Virus record (IMG/VR): IMGVR_UViG_3300024333_000007
Span: 1 to 64,000 of that record
Origin: a virus
Strand: one strand, 5' to 3'
DNA length: 64,000 bases
Below the pieces are notes generated by a model. That model was not told the origin of the DNA. It saw only the letters and a list, made by a program, of their open reading frames with translations, and ran no database searches. Made by a program: the position numbers and the translations under genes. This document shows positions 17,248 through 26,193 of the stretch, in pieces. Positions within the stretch are counted from its first letter, which is position 1. Each line of letters opens with the position of its first letter.

Positions 17248-17615
17248 CCAGTCCCGGTGCAGGAAAAAATAGGATATAAACCGGCCTCTAACCGGTTAAT
17301 GGTAAGTGTAACACCAGTAGCAATGGCAATCGTAGCCCCTCTTTCAACACACAGAGTTATATTAGCCGGAACAGACAAATTAGCAGAGACATTCCACGTC
17401 CCACTTGGAACGCGCAGTATAACCGTTGAAGCGCCTATAGCAGTTATTGCTGCCTGCAAGGTCGTACCATAAAGTGGGTCGCCTACCCATACTTCCTTTC
17501 CTAATCTAGCATCAACTGAATTTAAACCACTGTCGAAATATATCTTTTCTAGTGCTCCACTTGCACCCAATCCTGGTTTATATACAAATTCGTTATCTGT
17601 CCATGTTCCTTCCAT
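17205..17615 (-). CDS. Tailspike N-terminal part (frameshifted from main body)
   Basis: 136 aa. Contains a short virion-attachment segment, then the pectate-lyase-superfamily entry pattern: GDPLYGTTLQAAITAIGAS, STVILRVPSGTWNVSANLSV, PANITLCVERGATIAIATGV, EAGLYPIFSCTGTG. Typical full-length proteins run on from here into the helix, which is found one frame away starting at 17247. The frameshift lies at the T4 run near 17233. Could be sequencing error, decay, or programmed slippage. Confidence 0.75.
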   Translation of the reverse strand: MEGTWTDNEFVYKPGLGASGALEKIYFDSGLNSVDARLGKEVWVGDPLYGTTLQAAITAIGASTVILRVPSGTWNVSANLSVPANITLCVERGATIAIATGVTLTINRLEAGLYPIFSCTGTGCVAFGCMEHRQCL

Positions 17616-17625
17616 TTAGTTCCTC

Positions 17626-18561
17626 TTATTTCAATAATCCAACACCACGAAGTATATCTTGAAACATTTTTCTGTAATTTTCAGCTTGTATTTTCCAGGT
17701 CCATCCTTCTTCTATAGTTTTACGAGCAGCTTTACCCATTTCTATCAATTTGTCTCTATTGTTTTTTAAGTATAATAATTTTTCGGTATATAGGTCTACA
17801 TCTCTTTTATCCAATAAAAATCCATTTACACCATCAACTATAAATTCAGGAGAATTACCAATCCTATTAGAAATTACTGGCCGAGCACATGCAGAACATT
17901 CTAAAAGCATATTTGGTGTTCCATCTGTATTTGACGCTACTATACCAGCATCTAAATTATTGTAAAAGTCTGGCATCTGTTTATGTGGCGTACTATTTCT
18001 ATAATTACTATAGTGTCCTTTATATTCAACACCAGCCTTTCTACAAGCAGGTTCAATATAATTTTTCTGTCCTTTTGAATCGGAACCAGCCTGACAAGCC
18101 TTTCCAACATGTCCTACAACAAGATTATCTCTCTTTTCTGATATAGATTTTTTTTCATAAAATAATACCTCATCAACACCATTAGGAACATAAAACACTT
18201 CCTTAAATCCATATTCGTTTAATGTATTTCTAAGCATTATTGAGTTGGCATGAACCCATTTACATTTTTTAAGTTGTGGCACAACCATAGATTTCATAAA
18301 CTTATCGTCTTTATGTGCTGTTACTCCACTAACTCTACGCTCAAACGGCACTTTCATAATATTATTCACATAACTCCACCCATAAGTGGCCGCCAAATCA
18401 TAATCATTGTATTTTATTGGCCCGTGATTATGCAATAGAGCAACTATATCAAAATCAAACTCATCCGAAAGAAACCTTTTTAGATTTTGTGATTTTATCC
18501 ACCAAGCCCAATTGTTGGTATCCGACAACAATAATATACGTGGTTTTCTATCCCAACCCAT
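17626..18561 (-). CDS. Glycosyltransferase family 4 (GT-B)
   Basis: 311 aa. ILLLSDTNNWAWW at the N-terminus; the C-terminal Glycos_transf_1 signature is intact: VPNGVDEVLF, VGHVGKACQ, DGTPNMLLECSACARPVISN (E of the EX7E motif) and VNGFLL. Retaining transfer from an NDP-sugar. Lies between the tailspike and the baseplate genes. Confidence 0.85.
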   Translation of the reverse strand: MGWDRKPRILLLSDTNNWAWWIKSQNLKRFLSDEFDFDIVALLHNHGPIKYNDYDLAATYGWSYVNNIMKVPFERRVSGVTAHKDDKFMKSMVVPQLKKCKWVHANSIMLRNTLNEYGFKEVFYVPNGVDEVLFYEKKSISEKRDNLVVGHVGKACQAGSDSKGQKNYIEPACRKAGVEYKGHYSNYRNSTPHKQMPDFYNNLDAGIVASNTDGTPNMLLECSACARPVISNRIGNSPEFIVDGVNGFLLDKRDVDLYTEKLLYLKNNRDKLIEMGKAARKTIEEGWTWKIQAENYRKMFQDILRGVGLLK

Positions 18562-18573
18562 TCACACCCCTAT

Positions 18574-18753
18574 TTAATAAATTGGATTGGCAATAAGACT
18601 ATAATTAATAACCTTATCGTGTTCTGCCTGTTCCAACTGATTCAGAATAGATAATAGTTTTCTATTAATTTTGTTCATGGTCATAATTATATCTTCGTTT
18701 ATACTTTTCTCTAAATCTTTGTTTGTGTCAATATTTAAATCTCCATATTTCAT
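18574..18753 (-). CDS. Small hypothetical protein, 59 aa
   Basis: ATG 18753 overlaps the PAAR stop as ATGA. The product is helical and acidic (DLNIDTNKDLEKSINEDIIM, KLLSILNQLEQAEHDKVI). Position directly after PAAR suggests a baseplate-associated protein or chaperone; no family recognised. Confidence 0.6.
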   Translation of the reverse strand: MKYGDLNIDTNKDLEKSINEDIIMTMNKINRKLLSILNQLEQAEHDKVINYSLIANPIY

Positions 18754-19028
18754 AATGATGATACTAATGGATCACCAGTTATCATCGGTTGTGTAAAATG
18801 TTTTGGTTTAACCCATTTACAAATATCATTTACATCACCGAGTCTTACTATTGGTAATCCATAAGCAAATACAGTAGTAGTAGTTGCTGTTGCAACACCA
18901 CCATGGGAATCAAGACTTCCTAATACTGCTACAGGCAATTCATCTGAAAACACCAAAGAACACGGCGAGAATATTATAGTAGCGCCACAAAGTCTCATGT
19001 CGGTTACTCTAGCAATTGGTCTATACAT
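18750..19028 (-). CDS. PAAR-motif tail-tip protein
   Basis: About 92 aa from ATG 19028 (TGATG overlap with the upstream gene, GGAG eight bases before). It shows the PAAR-type pattern: RPIARVTDMRLCGATIIF, GSLDSHGGVATATTTTVFAYGLP, IVRLGDVNDICKW. In T4-like phages the equivalent (gp5.4) caps the membrane-piercing spike and binds metal through Cys/His residues at the apex. Expected in the baseplate hub tip. Confidence 0.75.
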   Translation of the reverse strand: MYRPIARVTDMRLCGATIIFSPCSLVFSDELPVAVLGSLDSHGGVATATTTTVFAYGLPIVRLGDVNDICKWVKPKHFTQPMITGDPLVSSL

Positions 19029-19567
19029 CAAAAATACTCCGGATGGTCTGCCTGATATTGTGTCCAAGTTTTGGCCACACCAATTCTTGGTATATTGTCA
19101 AGCATTTTAGGTCTATTAGTTGATATATAGAAATCAACACCATATATCAAACCATCGCCATCTATATCTTGGTTAGTAAAATATTCCTGGGCCAATACAG
19201 ATGCTGCCGGTGTAGATGTTGAGGCGACATATTCCTGATAGGTATTTACTTCTATACCGCCGCGTATAGAAATTTCATCCATACCAGAACGATATATACC
19301 ACCACTAGTAAAATAACTAAATGTTTGGTACATGCCAGAATCCCAACCACTTACATCAACTTCTTTTTTATAAAAACCCGGTAAGGTTAAATAATTTTCT
19401 TCTTCAAAATTAGTATTTGGTTCCGAACCGCCACTTGCAACAAATGTCATTGTCCCCCAGTCTAACAATAGACCATCAGAATATCTTCTGATAACCAAAG
19501 AGGTACTATTAGACATACCAACTAGGGGTATTTGATCATCATCAATTAGAAATAGTCTTATTTCCAT
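19028..19567 (-). CDS. Probable baseplate/spike protein, 179 aa
   Basis: Unrecognised; beta-rich with an Asp-loop NQDIDGDGLIYGVDFYI resembling a calcium-binding DxDxDG loop near residue 140. Coupled to the PAAR gene (TGATG) and overlapping the upstream gene by 26 nt. Context suggests part of the tail tip. Confidence 0.6.
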   Translation of the reverse strand: MEIRLFLIDDDQIPLVGMSNSTSLVIRRYSDGLLLDWGTMTFVASGGSEPNTNFEEENYLTLPGFYKKEVDVSGWDSGMYQTFSYFTSGGIYRSGMDEISIRGGIEVNTYQEYVASTSTPAASVLAQEYFTNQDIDGDGLIYGVDFYISTNRPKMLDNIPRIGVAKTWTQYQADHPEYF

Positions 19568-19916
19568 CTTTAAAGTCTTCTTTGAGTTCTATTAAAATCT
19601 CTTGTTTTAAGGATTCTTTAAAATCTAACATGTATTTTTCGGGTTCGCCTATTTTACTATATAGTTCGTCCAACATTTCTTGTTGCATTTTTCTTATTTG
19701 TTTGCAATTTCTAGAATTAAGATGTATCTCTCTAGAATCAAATCTTATACTATCAGAAGATAGCATTGATACTTCACCATCTGTAGTTATCTCAAAATCA
19801 CCAGGAATTTGTATGGTAATTGGTTTTTTAAATTGTATTACTATTTTATCATCATCTAATACTATGTATTCTAGTAGAATATTAAGTAGATTTCTTATTG
19901 TAGGTGTTTTAGACAA
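19542..19916 (-). CDS. Probable spike-associated protein, 124 aa
   Basis: N-terminal half is beta-rich with a gp5/VgrG-like beta-prism flavour (PITIQIPGDFEITTDGEVSM then SSDSIRFDSREIHLNSRN); C-terminal half is a charged helix. Upstream partner of the spike and PAAR genes. Specific function not recognised. Confidence 0.55.
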   Translation of the reverse strand: MSKTPTIRNLLNILLEYIVLDDDKIVIQFKKPITIQIPGDFEITTDGEVSMLSSDSIRFDSREIHLNSRNCKQIRKMQQEMLDELYSKIGEPEKYMLDFKESLKQEILIELKEDFKDGNKTISN

Positions 19917-19968
19917 ATTTTGTTACCCTTAAATAAGTTATAAATTTCATATTAACATCAAAAAAAAT

Positions 19969-20232
19969 TTAATCTTCATTAGCACCTTTTACCTTTTCAC
20001 CTCGTGCTCTAGCTTCTTTTACATCTCGCCAGTATTGAGATTCAGAATATCCTTGATCTCCCCATGATACCCGATGTATCTTGGGATTATAAACCAGTTT
20101 AAAATGTGAGCAATTACAAGCCTTTTCCATTTTAGAAAAACACTTTTCACATATCATTCCCTCAGTCATCTTACATAATACATCTTCAACTTCATGTCCA
20201 CATTTTGTACAATGAAAATCATAAATTGGCAT
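19969..20232 (-). CDS. FmdB-type zinc-ribbon protein
   Basis: 87 aa beginning MPIYDFHCTKCGHEVEDV, the FmdB/putative regulatory protein zinc ribbon, with the second knuckle MICEKCFSKMEKACNCSH and a basic tail. Such phage proteins are thought to bind nucleic acid or metal; role unknown. Confidence 0.75.
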   Translation of the reverse strand: MPIYDFHCTKCGHEVEDVLCKMTEGMICEKCFSKMEKACNCSHFKLVYNPKIHRVSWGDQGYSESQYWRDVKEARARGEKVKGANED

Positions 20233-20957
20233 TAAACTCTCTCTAACATATATTCTATCGAACTAAATAAATTATGTTCATTTGGTGTAGTAATACATAT
20301 ATTTTTAAAATTATATACACCATTATCTTTATACATGCTATAACCAACATTACCCCAAGATACTACTGGCACTTTGTGTAAATTACAAAAGTATGTCCAG
20401 GGGCCACATTGACATATAACAAATATAGCAGATTGTATAGTTTTAATGGCATCATAATGATTCCATTTATCATCAATTTCTATTAAATCATGTCCAACAA
20501 ATCTATCTTTTATTTTTTTAACCACATTAAAATCAGTGTGGCCCCTGCTTATTAAAACTATATTATCTGTTTTTTCTATATTCATATTTATTTTTACAAA
20601 CATTTTTTTATGTAGCGGCACAACGAAATTGTCATATATTGTATATCGTATATTATAATGCAACACATCTTTATCTGATACTTTATTCCTTACAAATTTA
20701 ATTAGCGACAAATACTCCTTAGATGATACCAACTTGTTGACAATTCCACTATGGTTGCTTTCAACACTATAACAACCATCTACCGACACGAAATTTACCC
20801 CCGGCCAATCATAAAAAAAACTATGATTTTCGTGGGAAAACACATAAAAATAATCACATCTGTCTATAAGCACACGATAAAGCCACGCTACATGTGGATG
20901 AAAACTAAAAATTTCTTGTTCAAGCCCTCCTATGTATGGACCACAAATAACAGTCAT
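20232..20957 (-). CDS. Hypothetical protein, glycosyltransferase-like, about 241 aa
   Basis: Start set at ATG 20957, which overlaps the upstream stop (TGATG). Alternating strands and helices with IVLISRGHTDFNVVKKI and AIFVICQCGPWTYFCNLHKVPVVSWG resemble the C-terminal Rossmann domain of GT-B or polysaccharide-processing enzymes. Assignment is tentative. Confidence 0.5.
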   Translation of the reverse strand: MTVICGPYIGGLEQEIFSFHPHVAWLYRVLIDRCDYFYVFSHENHSFFYDWPGVNFVSVDGCYSVESNHSGIVNKLVSSKEYLSLIKFVRNKVSDKDVLHYNIRYTIYDNFVVPLHKKMFVKINMNIEKTDNIVLISRGHTDFNVVKKIKDRFVGHDLIEIDDKWNHYDAIKTIQSAIFVICQCGPWTYFCNLHKVPVVSWGNVGYSMYKDNGVYNFKNICITTPNEHNLFSSIEYMLERV

Positions 20958-21433
20958 CAGATTTGATAGTTTACATCCTTTATGATTACATTGCCGTTCC
21001 AACCTTTTAGTTGGTTTGAATATGTATCAAGGTCATTTTCTTCTACCAGTATAACTTCACAATTTCTTAAAATATCACCCAAGTAATTATCCATCAAAAA
21101 CCTTTTTTCTGTTTGAGTCATTCTAGTGAAATCAACTAGAATTTTGTTATTCCTTCTCACAAACGAGACAAAGTTACTACCATCTTCATTTTGAACGTAG
21201 TATTTTTTACCTACTTTCTTAAAAATAGAATTATAAAATTTAACATTATTATCAATTATAAACCTATTTGTATTGGAATAGGTTCTTATAGCTTTGTTTA
21301 TTTTATCGTTAGTAGGTTGTTTAAAGGACAACTTAACAATATGCGCCCTTTCTTCATATTCGGGTTTCACACAAACATCCAAATTGTCATCATTTACTAC
21401 TATAACATCCTTACCGGGAATAGTCATTCTCAT
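20957..21433 (-). CDS. Hypothetical protein between primase and glycan-type gene, 158 aa
   Basis: ATG 21433 follows GGAGAGGG and overlaps the primase 3' end. No recognised family. Beta-rich with a basic RRNNKILVDFTRMTQTEKRF segment. Being translationally coupled to primase, it may act in replication. Confidence 0.6.
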   Translation of the reverse strand: MRMTIPGKDVIVVNDDNLDVCVKPEYEERAHIVKLSFKQPTNDKINKAIRTYSNTNRFIIDNNVKFYNSIFKKVGKKYYVQNEDGSNFVSFVRRNNKILVDFTRMTQTEKRFLMDNYLGDILRNCEVILVEENDLDTYSNQLKGWNGNVIIKDVNYQI

Positions 21434-21435
21434 TT

Positions 21436-22419
21436 TTACCCTCTCCACCTGTCTAATTTAATTTTAACTAAAGTTTCGCCATAGTCTATTGTATTATTTA
21501 TAATAAAATCGTAGATATTTAACCTTAAAGTACATGCCAATTCATTAATGTCTTTACATTGTTTGTACTTTTCCGGCATGAGAAAATACCTCATTTTCCT
21601 GCCATGTTTACTACCTATAATTTTTTTAATGGCCTTATATCCATCGGCATCATTATCCATTGCTATTACAAGATTAAATTTTTTACAATTTATTCTATCT
21701 ATAAAATCATCATTGATTTCTTTACCAAAACAACTCGTGGCTTGAGAACCAATAGAGTAACAATCAAGCAGCCCCTCTGTTATAATAATAGGCATTGACA
21801 AATCAAACTTGTCTATATTGGGAATTACATATTCTTTGGGAAAATCTGGATTAAGATATTTTGGTTGCATATCGGCAAATATCCGCCTTCCCTGGAAATA
21901 GATAATATCACCATTGTTTGTTACTGGTATAATGATCCTGTTTTTGAATTTATTTTTATATGCGATGTATAGTTTTATATTATCTGGTATGTGCCTACTC
22001 TTTCTAAATTCTGCCAATTTAGTAAGATATGCTATGGCAACTATGCTGATATCCTTTGGCGACACACAATCTAGCAAGATTTCGTTGAATGTTTGTATTT
22101 TTGGTAAGACTGTGGATGATTTCGGTTTATTATTAGACTTGAAAACAATATTATCAAATGACTCACATTCTTTATATGCCACCTTTATATCAACTTTCTT
22201 GATTATAGAGTATAGTTTATAAAAATTACCACTTTCGCCACAATTAAAACAATGAAATACAGATTCTTTATCATTATATTTGAGATTAAACCGGCGTTTA
22301 CGAGAAGATTTTTGTGAATCTCCACATAGTAAACATCGGCAATTTATTTGGTTTTTTTTTACTACTACATTATCAAAGTTATCTTGAATAAATTTTAACA
22401 CAAATTCGTAAGTCGGCAT
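21436..22419 (-). CDS. DNA primase (DnaG/T4 gp61-like)
   Basis: 327 aa. N-terminal CHC2-type zinc finger: CRCLLCGDS then FHCFNCGESGNFYKL (residues about 28-66). TOPRIM core: PIIITEGLLDCYSIGSQA (catalytic Glu) and LVIAMDNDADGYKAIKKI (DxD). It makes RNA primers for lagging-strand synthesis with the phage helicase. Length suits a stand-alone phage primase. Confidence 0.9.
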   Translation of the reverse strand: MPTYEFVLKFIQDNFDNVVVKKNQINCRCLLCGDSQKSSRKRRFNLKYNDKESVFHCFNCGESGNFYKLYSIIKKVDIKVAYKECESFDNIVFKSNNKPKSSTVLPKIQTFNEILLDCVSPKDISIVAIAYLTKLAEFRKSRHIPDNIKLYIAYKNKFKNRIIIPVTNNGDIIYFQGRRIFADMQPKYLNPDFPKEYVIPNIDKFDLSMPIIITEGLLDCYSIGSQATSCFGKEINDDFIDRINCKKFNLVIAMDNDADGYKAIKKIIGSKHGRKMRYFLMPEKYKQCKDINELACTLRLNIYDFIINNTIDYGETLVKIKLDRWRG

Positions 22420-22426
22420 ATCATAC

Positions 22427-22681
22427 TCACACGTTCATTGCTATACTACCATCTTGTTTTGCTATAATCATGTCTCTCAAAGACATCAAATCGATTGATT
22501 GTTGACTCCCCTCAAACCATTTGCCAAACTCACCACATTTCGTCATGTCATTTCTCGTGGATTCACAAGTTGATACTAGTTCACCAGTAACCAAATTTTT
22601 CATCCCACTATATTCATATGAACACATATATACAGAACCAACTCTTCGGCAATACTTACAACTTATACAAAATCTTCCCAT
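22427..22681 (-). CDS. Small Cys-rich protein, 84 aa
   Basis: CISCKYCRRVGSVYMCSYE, STCESTRNDMTKCGEFG: five-plus cysteines spaced like a rubredoxin/zinc-ribbon knuckle. The W-F-G tail resembles small phage proteins with FxxCxxxG motifs. Same architecture as the 52-aa ORF at 22834-22992. Unknown function. Confidence 0.6.
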   Translation of the reverse strand: MGRFCISCKYCRRVGSVYMCSYEYSGMKNLVTGELVSTCESTRNDMTKCGEFGKWFEGSQQSIDLMSLRDMIIAKQDGSIAMNV

Positions 22682-22710
22682 TGTTATCCCCCATATCTTT
22701 AGATATAATT

Positions 22711-22747
22711 TAGTAATATTGTTTTATTGCAAAAAACAATATTACTA
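22711..22747. other. 15-bp AT-only inverted repeat
   Basis: Arms 22711-22725 and 22733-22747 are perfectly complementary with a 7-base loop. There are almost no GC pairs, so as an RNA terminator it would be weak; it may be a protein-binding palindrome. On the minus strand it overlaps a tiny hydrophobic frame (MNYLLIVILFFAIKQYY). Confidence 0.5.
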
Positions 22748-22833
22748 TTAATAAATAATTCATTACCAATTTATTGCTTCCATATGTATCTCCTTCATAC
22801 TTCTTTGCCAAACTTACAATAAATATGTTGATA

Positions 22834-22992
22834 TTATTCATCATCTTCCCATTCGTTACACCCAAAATCTTCTGGTGTATATATCATTATATCAGATTGG
22901 CTATTCTTAAAAAAATGACCCAAAATACAATAATATTTGCCCCCTTTTGTTCTACAGTTAAAACAATCGACACACAATCTAATTATTGTCAT
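22834..22992 (-). CDS. Small Cys-rich protein, 52 aa
   Basis: ATG 22992 overlaps the end of the HTH gene by 14 nt. Product opens MTIIRLCVDCFNCRTKGGKY then YCILGHF and ends FGCNEWEDDE. Cysteine spacing (CVDCFNC, C) matches its neighbour at 22427-22681, implying related zinc-binding mini-proteins. Confidence 0.55.
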   Translation of the reverse strand: MTIIRLCVDCFNCRTKGGKYYCILGHFFKNSQSDIMIYTPEDFGCNEWEDDE

Positions 22993-23281
22993 GAATATAT
23001 TTCTCTACTTCCGCCCAACATTCTTTGGGCAACAATTTCTTTATTTCCGTCGCATCACAATTAAGATAGTCCATTATGACCAAAATGGCATTTTTGGGAT
23101 TACCAAATTGTTTCTTACAATGATCGTACATTTTTTTCATTCCACGTCTAATTTCCATAGCAACGTATTGTTTACTTACACCCAAAATTTTCGCTATTTC
23201 AACGTCTCCCATCGCCTCATTTAGATATTTAATAGCGTCAAATTCCTGTCCTACCCGAATTAATTCTTCTTTAAGTTTCAT
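22979..23281 (-). CDS. HTH regulator, sigma-region-4-like (copy 1)
   Basis: About 100 aa from ATG 23281; the longer frame to 23347 overlaps another gene. The HTH is GDVEIAKILGVSKQYVAMEI followed by RRGMKKMYDHCKKQ, like the -35-recognition helix of sigma factors. C-terminal part: NCDATEIKKLLPKECWAEVE. A + strand protein at 47748-48119 has the same arrangement. Candidate phage transcription factor; DNA binding is inferred from the motif. Confidence 0.65.
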   Translation of the reverse strand: MKLKEELIRVGQEFDAIKYLNEAMGDVEIAKILGVSKQYVAMEIRRGMKKMYDHCKKQFGNPKNAILVIMDYLNCDATEIKKLLPKECWAEVEKYIHDNN

Positions 23282-23420
23282 TATATTCCCATATATGTGA
23301 TATACTACATTCGTCACATCCAACCTGACATTCCCCACATTCCCCACATTCCTTGTCTATGTGGACTTCTTCTTTTTCTTGTTCTTGTTTATCAAGATAA
23401 TCTAAAATATTCTCAAACAT
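23271..23420 (-). CDS. Small CxxC-repeat protein, 49 aa
   Basis: ATG 23420 follows a strong TAAGGAGTAAACG. An acidic helix (MFENILDYLDKQEQEKEE) leads to the compact cluster CGECGECQVGCDEC. Overlaps the HTH regulator start by 11 nt, so the two are coupled. Likely metal-binding; function unknown. Confidence 0.6.
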   Translation of the reverse strand: MFENILDYLDKQEQEKEEVHIDKECGECGECQVGCDECSISHIWEYNET

Positions 23421-23448
23421 CGTTTACTCCTTATAATCTTTCTATTAT

Positions 23449-23661
23449 TTATCTAAATAAAATATCAATGGTTAATAAACTATTTTTGAACATTGTCCCT
23501 GATACAAACGGCATTTCACAAATAATCCCTTTATTTCTATCAACTTGTTTAGACCATCCACAATCTGTCACTTTAGGATACTCTTTCCTTTCCAATCAAA
23601 GGGCGACATACTCAGTAATTCTTGCCATTTCTTCTTATCACACAGTAGATATACATATTTA
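23449..23661 (-). pseudogene. Frameshifted small gene remnant
   Basis: One frame reads KYVYLLCDKKKWQELLSMSP then FDWKGK, and the next frame continues EYPKVTDCGWSKQVDRNKG then IICEMPFVSGTMFKNSLL to a stop at 23449. The switch is in the GGAAAGGAAAG stretch near 23605. Coding character spans the shift, so a small gene has been broken or mis-assembled here. No family recognised. Confidence 0.45.
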
Positions 23662-23722
23662 AATTAATAGCCAAAATATTTAGTAATGCATAAAATAAAT
23701 AATGAAATCTATAGCAATATTT

Positions 23723-23851
23723 TTAGGTATATGGATTATAATCATCTAATAACAATTTGGATAATCCAAATAGTATTATAAGTATCAATACTATAGGAAA
23801 TATCGTTATACATAAAAATGTTATTATTACAGATTCTTTAATTTTGTCCAT
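23723..23851 (-). CDS. Small membrane peptide, 42 aa
   Basis: ATG 23851 with GGAGAT about 12 bases upstream. Product MDKIKESVIITFLCITIF then PIVLILIILFGLSKLLLDD is one long transmembrane helix. Unknown role; phage small membrane proteins often modulate host functions. Confidence 0.5.
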   Translation of the reverse strand: MDKIKESVIITFLCITIFPIVLILIILFGLSKLLLDDYNPYT

Positions 23852-23947
23852 TATATTCTATCTTATCTCCACAAAAAGGACAGAAGTTTACCTTATCATA
23901 AAGACATTCGGGATTTTAACTTCTTCAGCTTCATACCAAATCTTCAT
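23838..23947 (-). pseudogene. Frameshifted zinc-ribbon remnant after the reductase gene
   Basis: From ATG 23947 the frame reads MKIWYEAEEVKIP; one base back it continues ECLYDKVNFCPFCGDKIEYN and stops. The combined product is a typical small phage zinc ribbon (C..CPFCG). The shift lies at the AAAATCCC stretch near 23912. Could be an assembly indel. Confidence 0.45.
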
Positions 23948-23957
23948 AGCATTATTC

Positions 23958-26180
23958 CTAGCTACATTTACTAAATCCACAACTTGAACAAGTTGAACAT
24001 CCCTCAATCATAACAAGTGAATTTGATTGACATTTTGGGCATATTTCATTTGAATATGACAATACTTCATCATTTTTAATATAATATCTTTCTATAAGTT
24101 TAGCTACTGCATCTGGTATAGAAAATAATTGCACTGGTTTTTTGTCAACTTCTTCAAACCTTGCCCAAACGGGCGTTTCGCCTTTAATGTTTTTAAATTG
24201 TTTTATGTATGATTCTTTCGGAACCCCATGTTGTAGTCCTGTAGATAGTGATTTACCCAATGCTTCAAGCAGGCCGTTCATATCCTGACCTGACTTGCCA
24301 TAGTTTATCCATACTTCTACTATTCTATCATCTTGTTTTACAATGTCAACGTACAGTTTGCCATCTACAAGCTGAATACAGTGTTTTACACTGTCTAATC
24401 TAGACGGCCTAGTAAAATTGGAAGTAACTTCCAGTCCATCTTTTCTAAATGTAACTGGCTGGAATTTTTTACATCCGTCCCTATATACCGTAACACCCTT
24501 TAATCCCATCTCATATGCAAGTTTATAGATTTCTGACACATCTTCAACTGTTGCACTATTGGGCAAATTTATTGTACTAGATATTGCTAGCCCAGTTCTT
24601 TTCTGAATAACCGACTGCATCTCTATTCTATCTCGTGGTTTTATATCATGAGCTGTAATGAACACATCTTTAACTTCTCGTGGAATACCCCTAATATTTT
24701 TTAAACTACCACCATTAGCAAATATTTTATCCGATAAATCATTAGTAAACCAAGATTCATTTTCGTATTTTTGTCTAAAGACGGGATTTATCACCTTCAT
24801 TTTTTGGCCTGTAATAAGATTTTTCTCAAATACCAAACCAAAACAAGGTTCTATACCATAAGAACAGTCACACGATAGTGCAGTTGTACCAGTAGGAGCA
24901 CAAGTGGTATTGATACAATTCACCGTACCATACTGTCTTAACATATTCATAGTTTTAATAGACTCGTCATCTCCCCCAATAAGTAACTCAGTGATTCTCT
25001 CTACATCTTCTTTATATGTTTCGTAATTAAAAAACGGCTTGTTGTCCCTGGCCATTTCAACACTTTTTCTTACCGCACCATGTGTAATAGTTCGCATTAC
25101 TTCTTCGGCAAAATCTCTACCATCTTTACCATTATATTTAAGTCCCAACATAAACATAGCATCAGATAATCCTGCTGGACCAATACCAACTGGTCTATAT
25201 TTTTGAGTCATTATCTTAAATCTTTCATCTGGAAAATCCATCACATCTATCATATTATTCATCAACTTACAAAGATTATAAGAAGTATTGAATAGGCCGA
25301 TCCAATCATAGGTACCATCTTGTTGTATAAATTTTACCACATTTATCATGGCAAGATTACAACTTAGCCACGGTGCCATCGGTGTTTCACCACAAGGATT
25401 TGATGTTTCAATAAGCACATCTTTTCTAATCGGATTAAATTCGTTGACAACATCTATAAACATAACACCCGGATCGCCGGTTTTGTGTGCCTGTTTACAT
25501 AGTTCGTCCCATATAACATTAGGGTTCTCACTTCTAATAAAAGACCCATCATAAGATGTATGCAGCGGGAAAGATATATTATCCTCAAGGCATCGCATAA
25601 ATTTATCGGTTATGGTAACCGACAAATTCATATTCGATAATGTGATATCATTATCCTTAGATTTGATAAAATCTAAAATATCTGGATGCCATACCTGCAT
25701 AGCACAAAGTATAGCGGCCCGCCGTGCCCGGCCACCAGATTTAGTAGTTGCGGCCACAGCATCATATAGTTTCATAAAACATATAGCTCCAGATGAATGA
25801 CCACTTGGTATATTATTCTCATTACCATCAAATATAGGTGAGTCTTTTTCCCTTAAATTACCAATAGGAATTCCTATACCAGAACCATAAGAAAATATCT
25901 TTCTAGCTACATTAGCAATATCATAAATACTATCCATACTATCTTCTAACGGTACTACCCAACATGCACTAAATAAATTAGTTTTAGTGCCTGCATTAAA
26001 ATATAGTGGTGTATTGAATCTTATAATATTGTTTTTTTGTAAATTAAAAGCTAAATTTTCTTCATCCTTATCCTTAGATACATATTTGGCTGCACGTCTA
26101 AAAGTATCATCTATAGTTTCACCATCTTTGGAATACAATGTTTCAAATATAATTTTTGCGTTATCACTTAAATCGGCCAT
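23958..26180 (-). CDS. Ribonucleotide reductase, class II (adenosylcobalamin-dependent)
   Basis: 740 aa. Reduces ribonucleotides to deoxyribonucleotides for phage DNA synthesis. Visible class II features: NPCGETPMAPWLSCNLAMIN (active-site Cys and Glu), PVGIGPAGLSDAMFML, TTCAPTGTTALSCDCSYGIE, GLAISSTINLPNSATVEDV and GLKGVTVYRDGCK. A C-terminal CPKC..CSTCSSCG redox/zinc tail is typical of NrdJ enzymes. No class I R2 subunit is seen in the window, consistent with B12 dependence, so activity would draw on host cobalamin. Confidence 0.93.
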   Translation of the reverse strand: MADLSDNAKIIFETLYSKDGETIDDTFRRAAKYVSKDKDEENLAFNLQKNNIIRFNTPLYFNAGTKTNLFSACWVVPLEDSMDSIYDIANVARKIFSYGSGIGIPIGNLREKDSPIFDGNENNIPSGHSSGAICFMKLYDAVAATTKSGGRARRAAILCAMQVWHPDILDFIKSKDNDITLSNMNLSVTITDKFMRCLEDNISFPLHTSYDGSFIRSENPNVIWDELCKQAHKTGDPGVMFIDVVNEFNPIRKDVLIETSNPCGETPMAPWLSCNLAMINVVKFIQQDGTYDWIGLFNTSYNLCKLMNNMIDVMDFPDERFKIMTQKYRPVGIGPAGLSDAMFMLGLKYNGKDGRDFAEEVMRTITHGAVRKSVEMARDNKPFFNYETYKEDVERITELLIGGDDESIKTMNMLRQYGTVNCINTTCAPTGTTALSCDCSYGIEPCFGLVFEKNLITGQKMKVINPVFRQKYENESWFTNDLSDKIFANGGSLKNIRGIPREVKDVFITAHDIKPRDRIEMQSVIQKRTGLAISSTINLPNSATVEDVSEIYKLAYEMGLKGVTVYRDGCKKFQPVTFRKDGLEVTSNFTRPSRLDSVKHCIQLVDGKLYVDIVKQDDRIVEVWINYGKSGQDMNGLLEALGKSLSTGLQHGVPKESYIKQFKNIKGETPVWARFEEVDKKPVQLFSIPDAVAKLIERYYIKNDEVLSYSNEICPKCQSNSLVMIEGCSTCSSCGFSKCS

Positions 26181-26193
26181 TAATTGTCCTTAT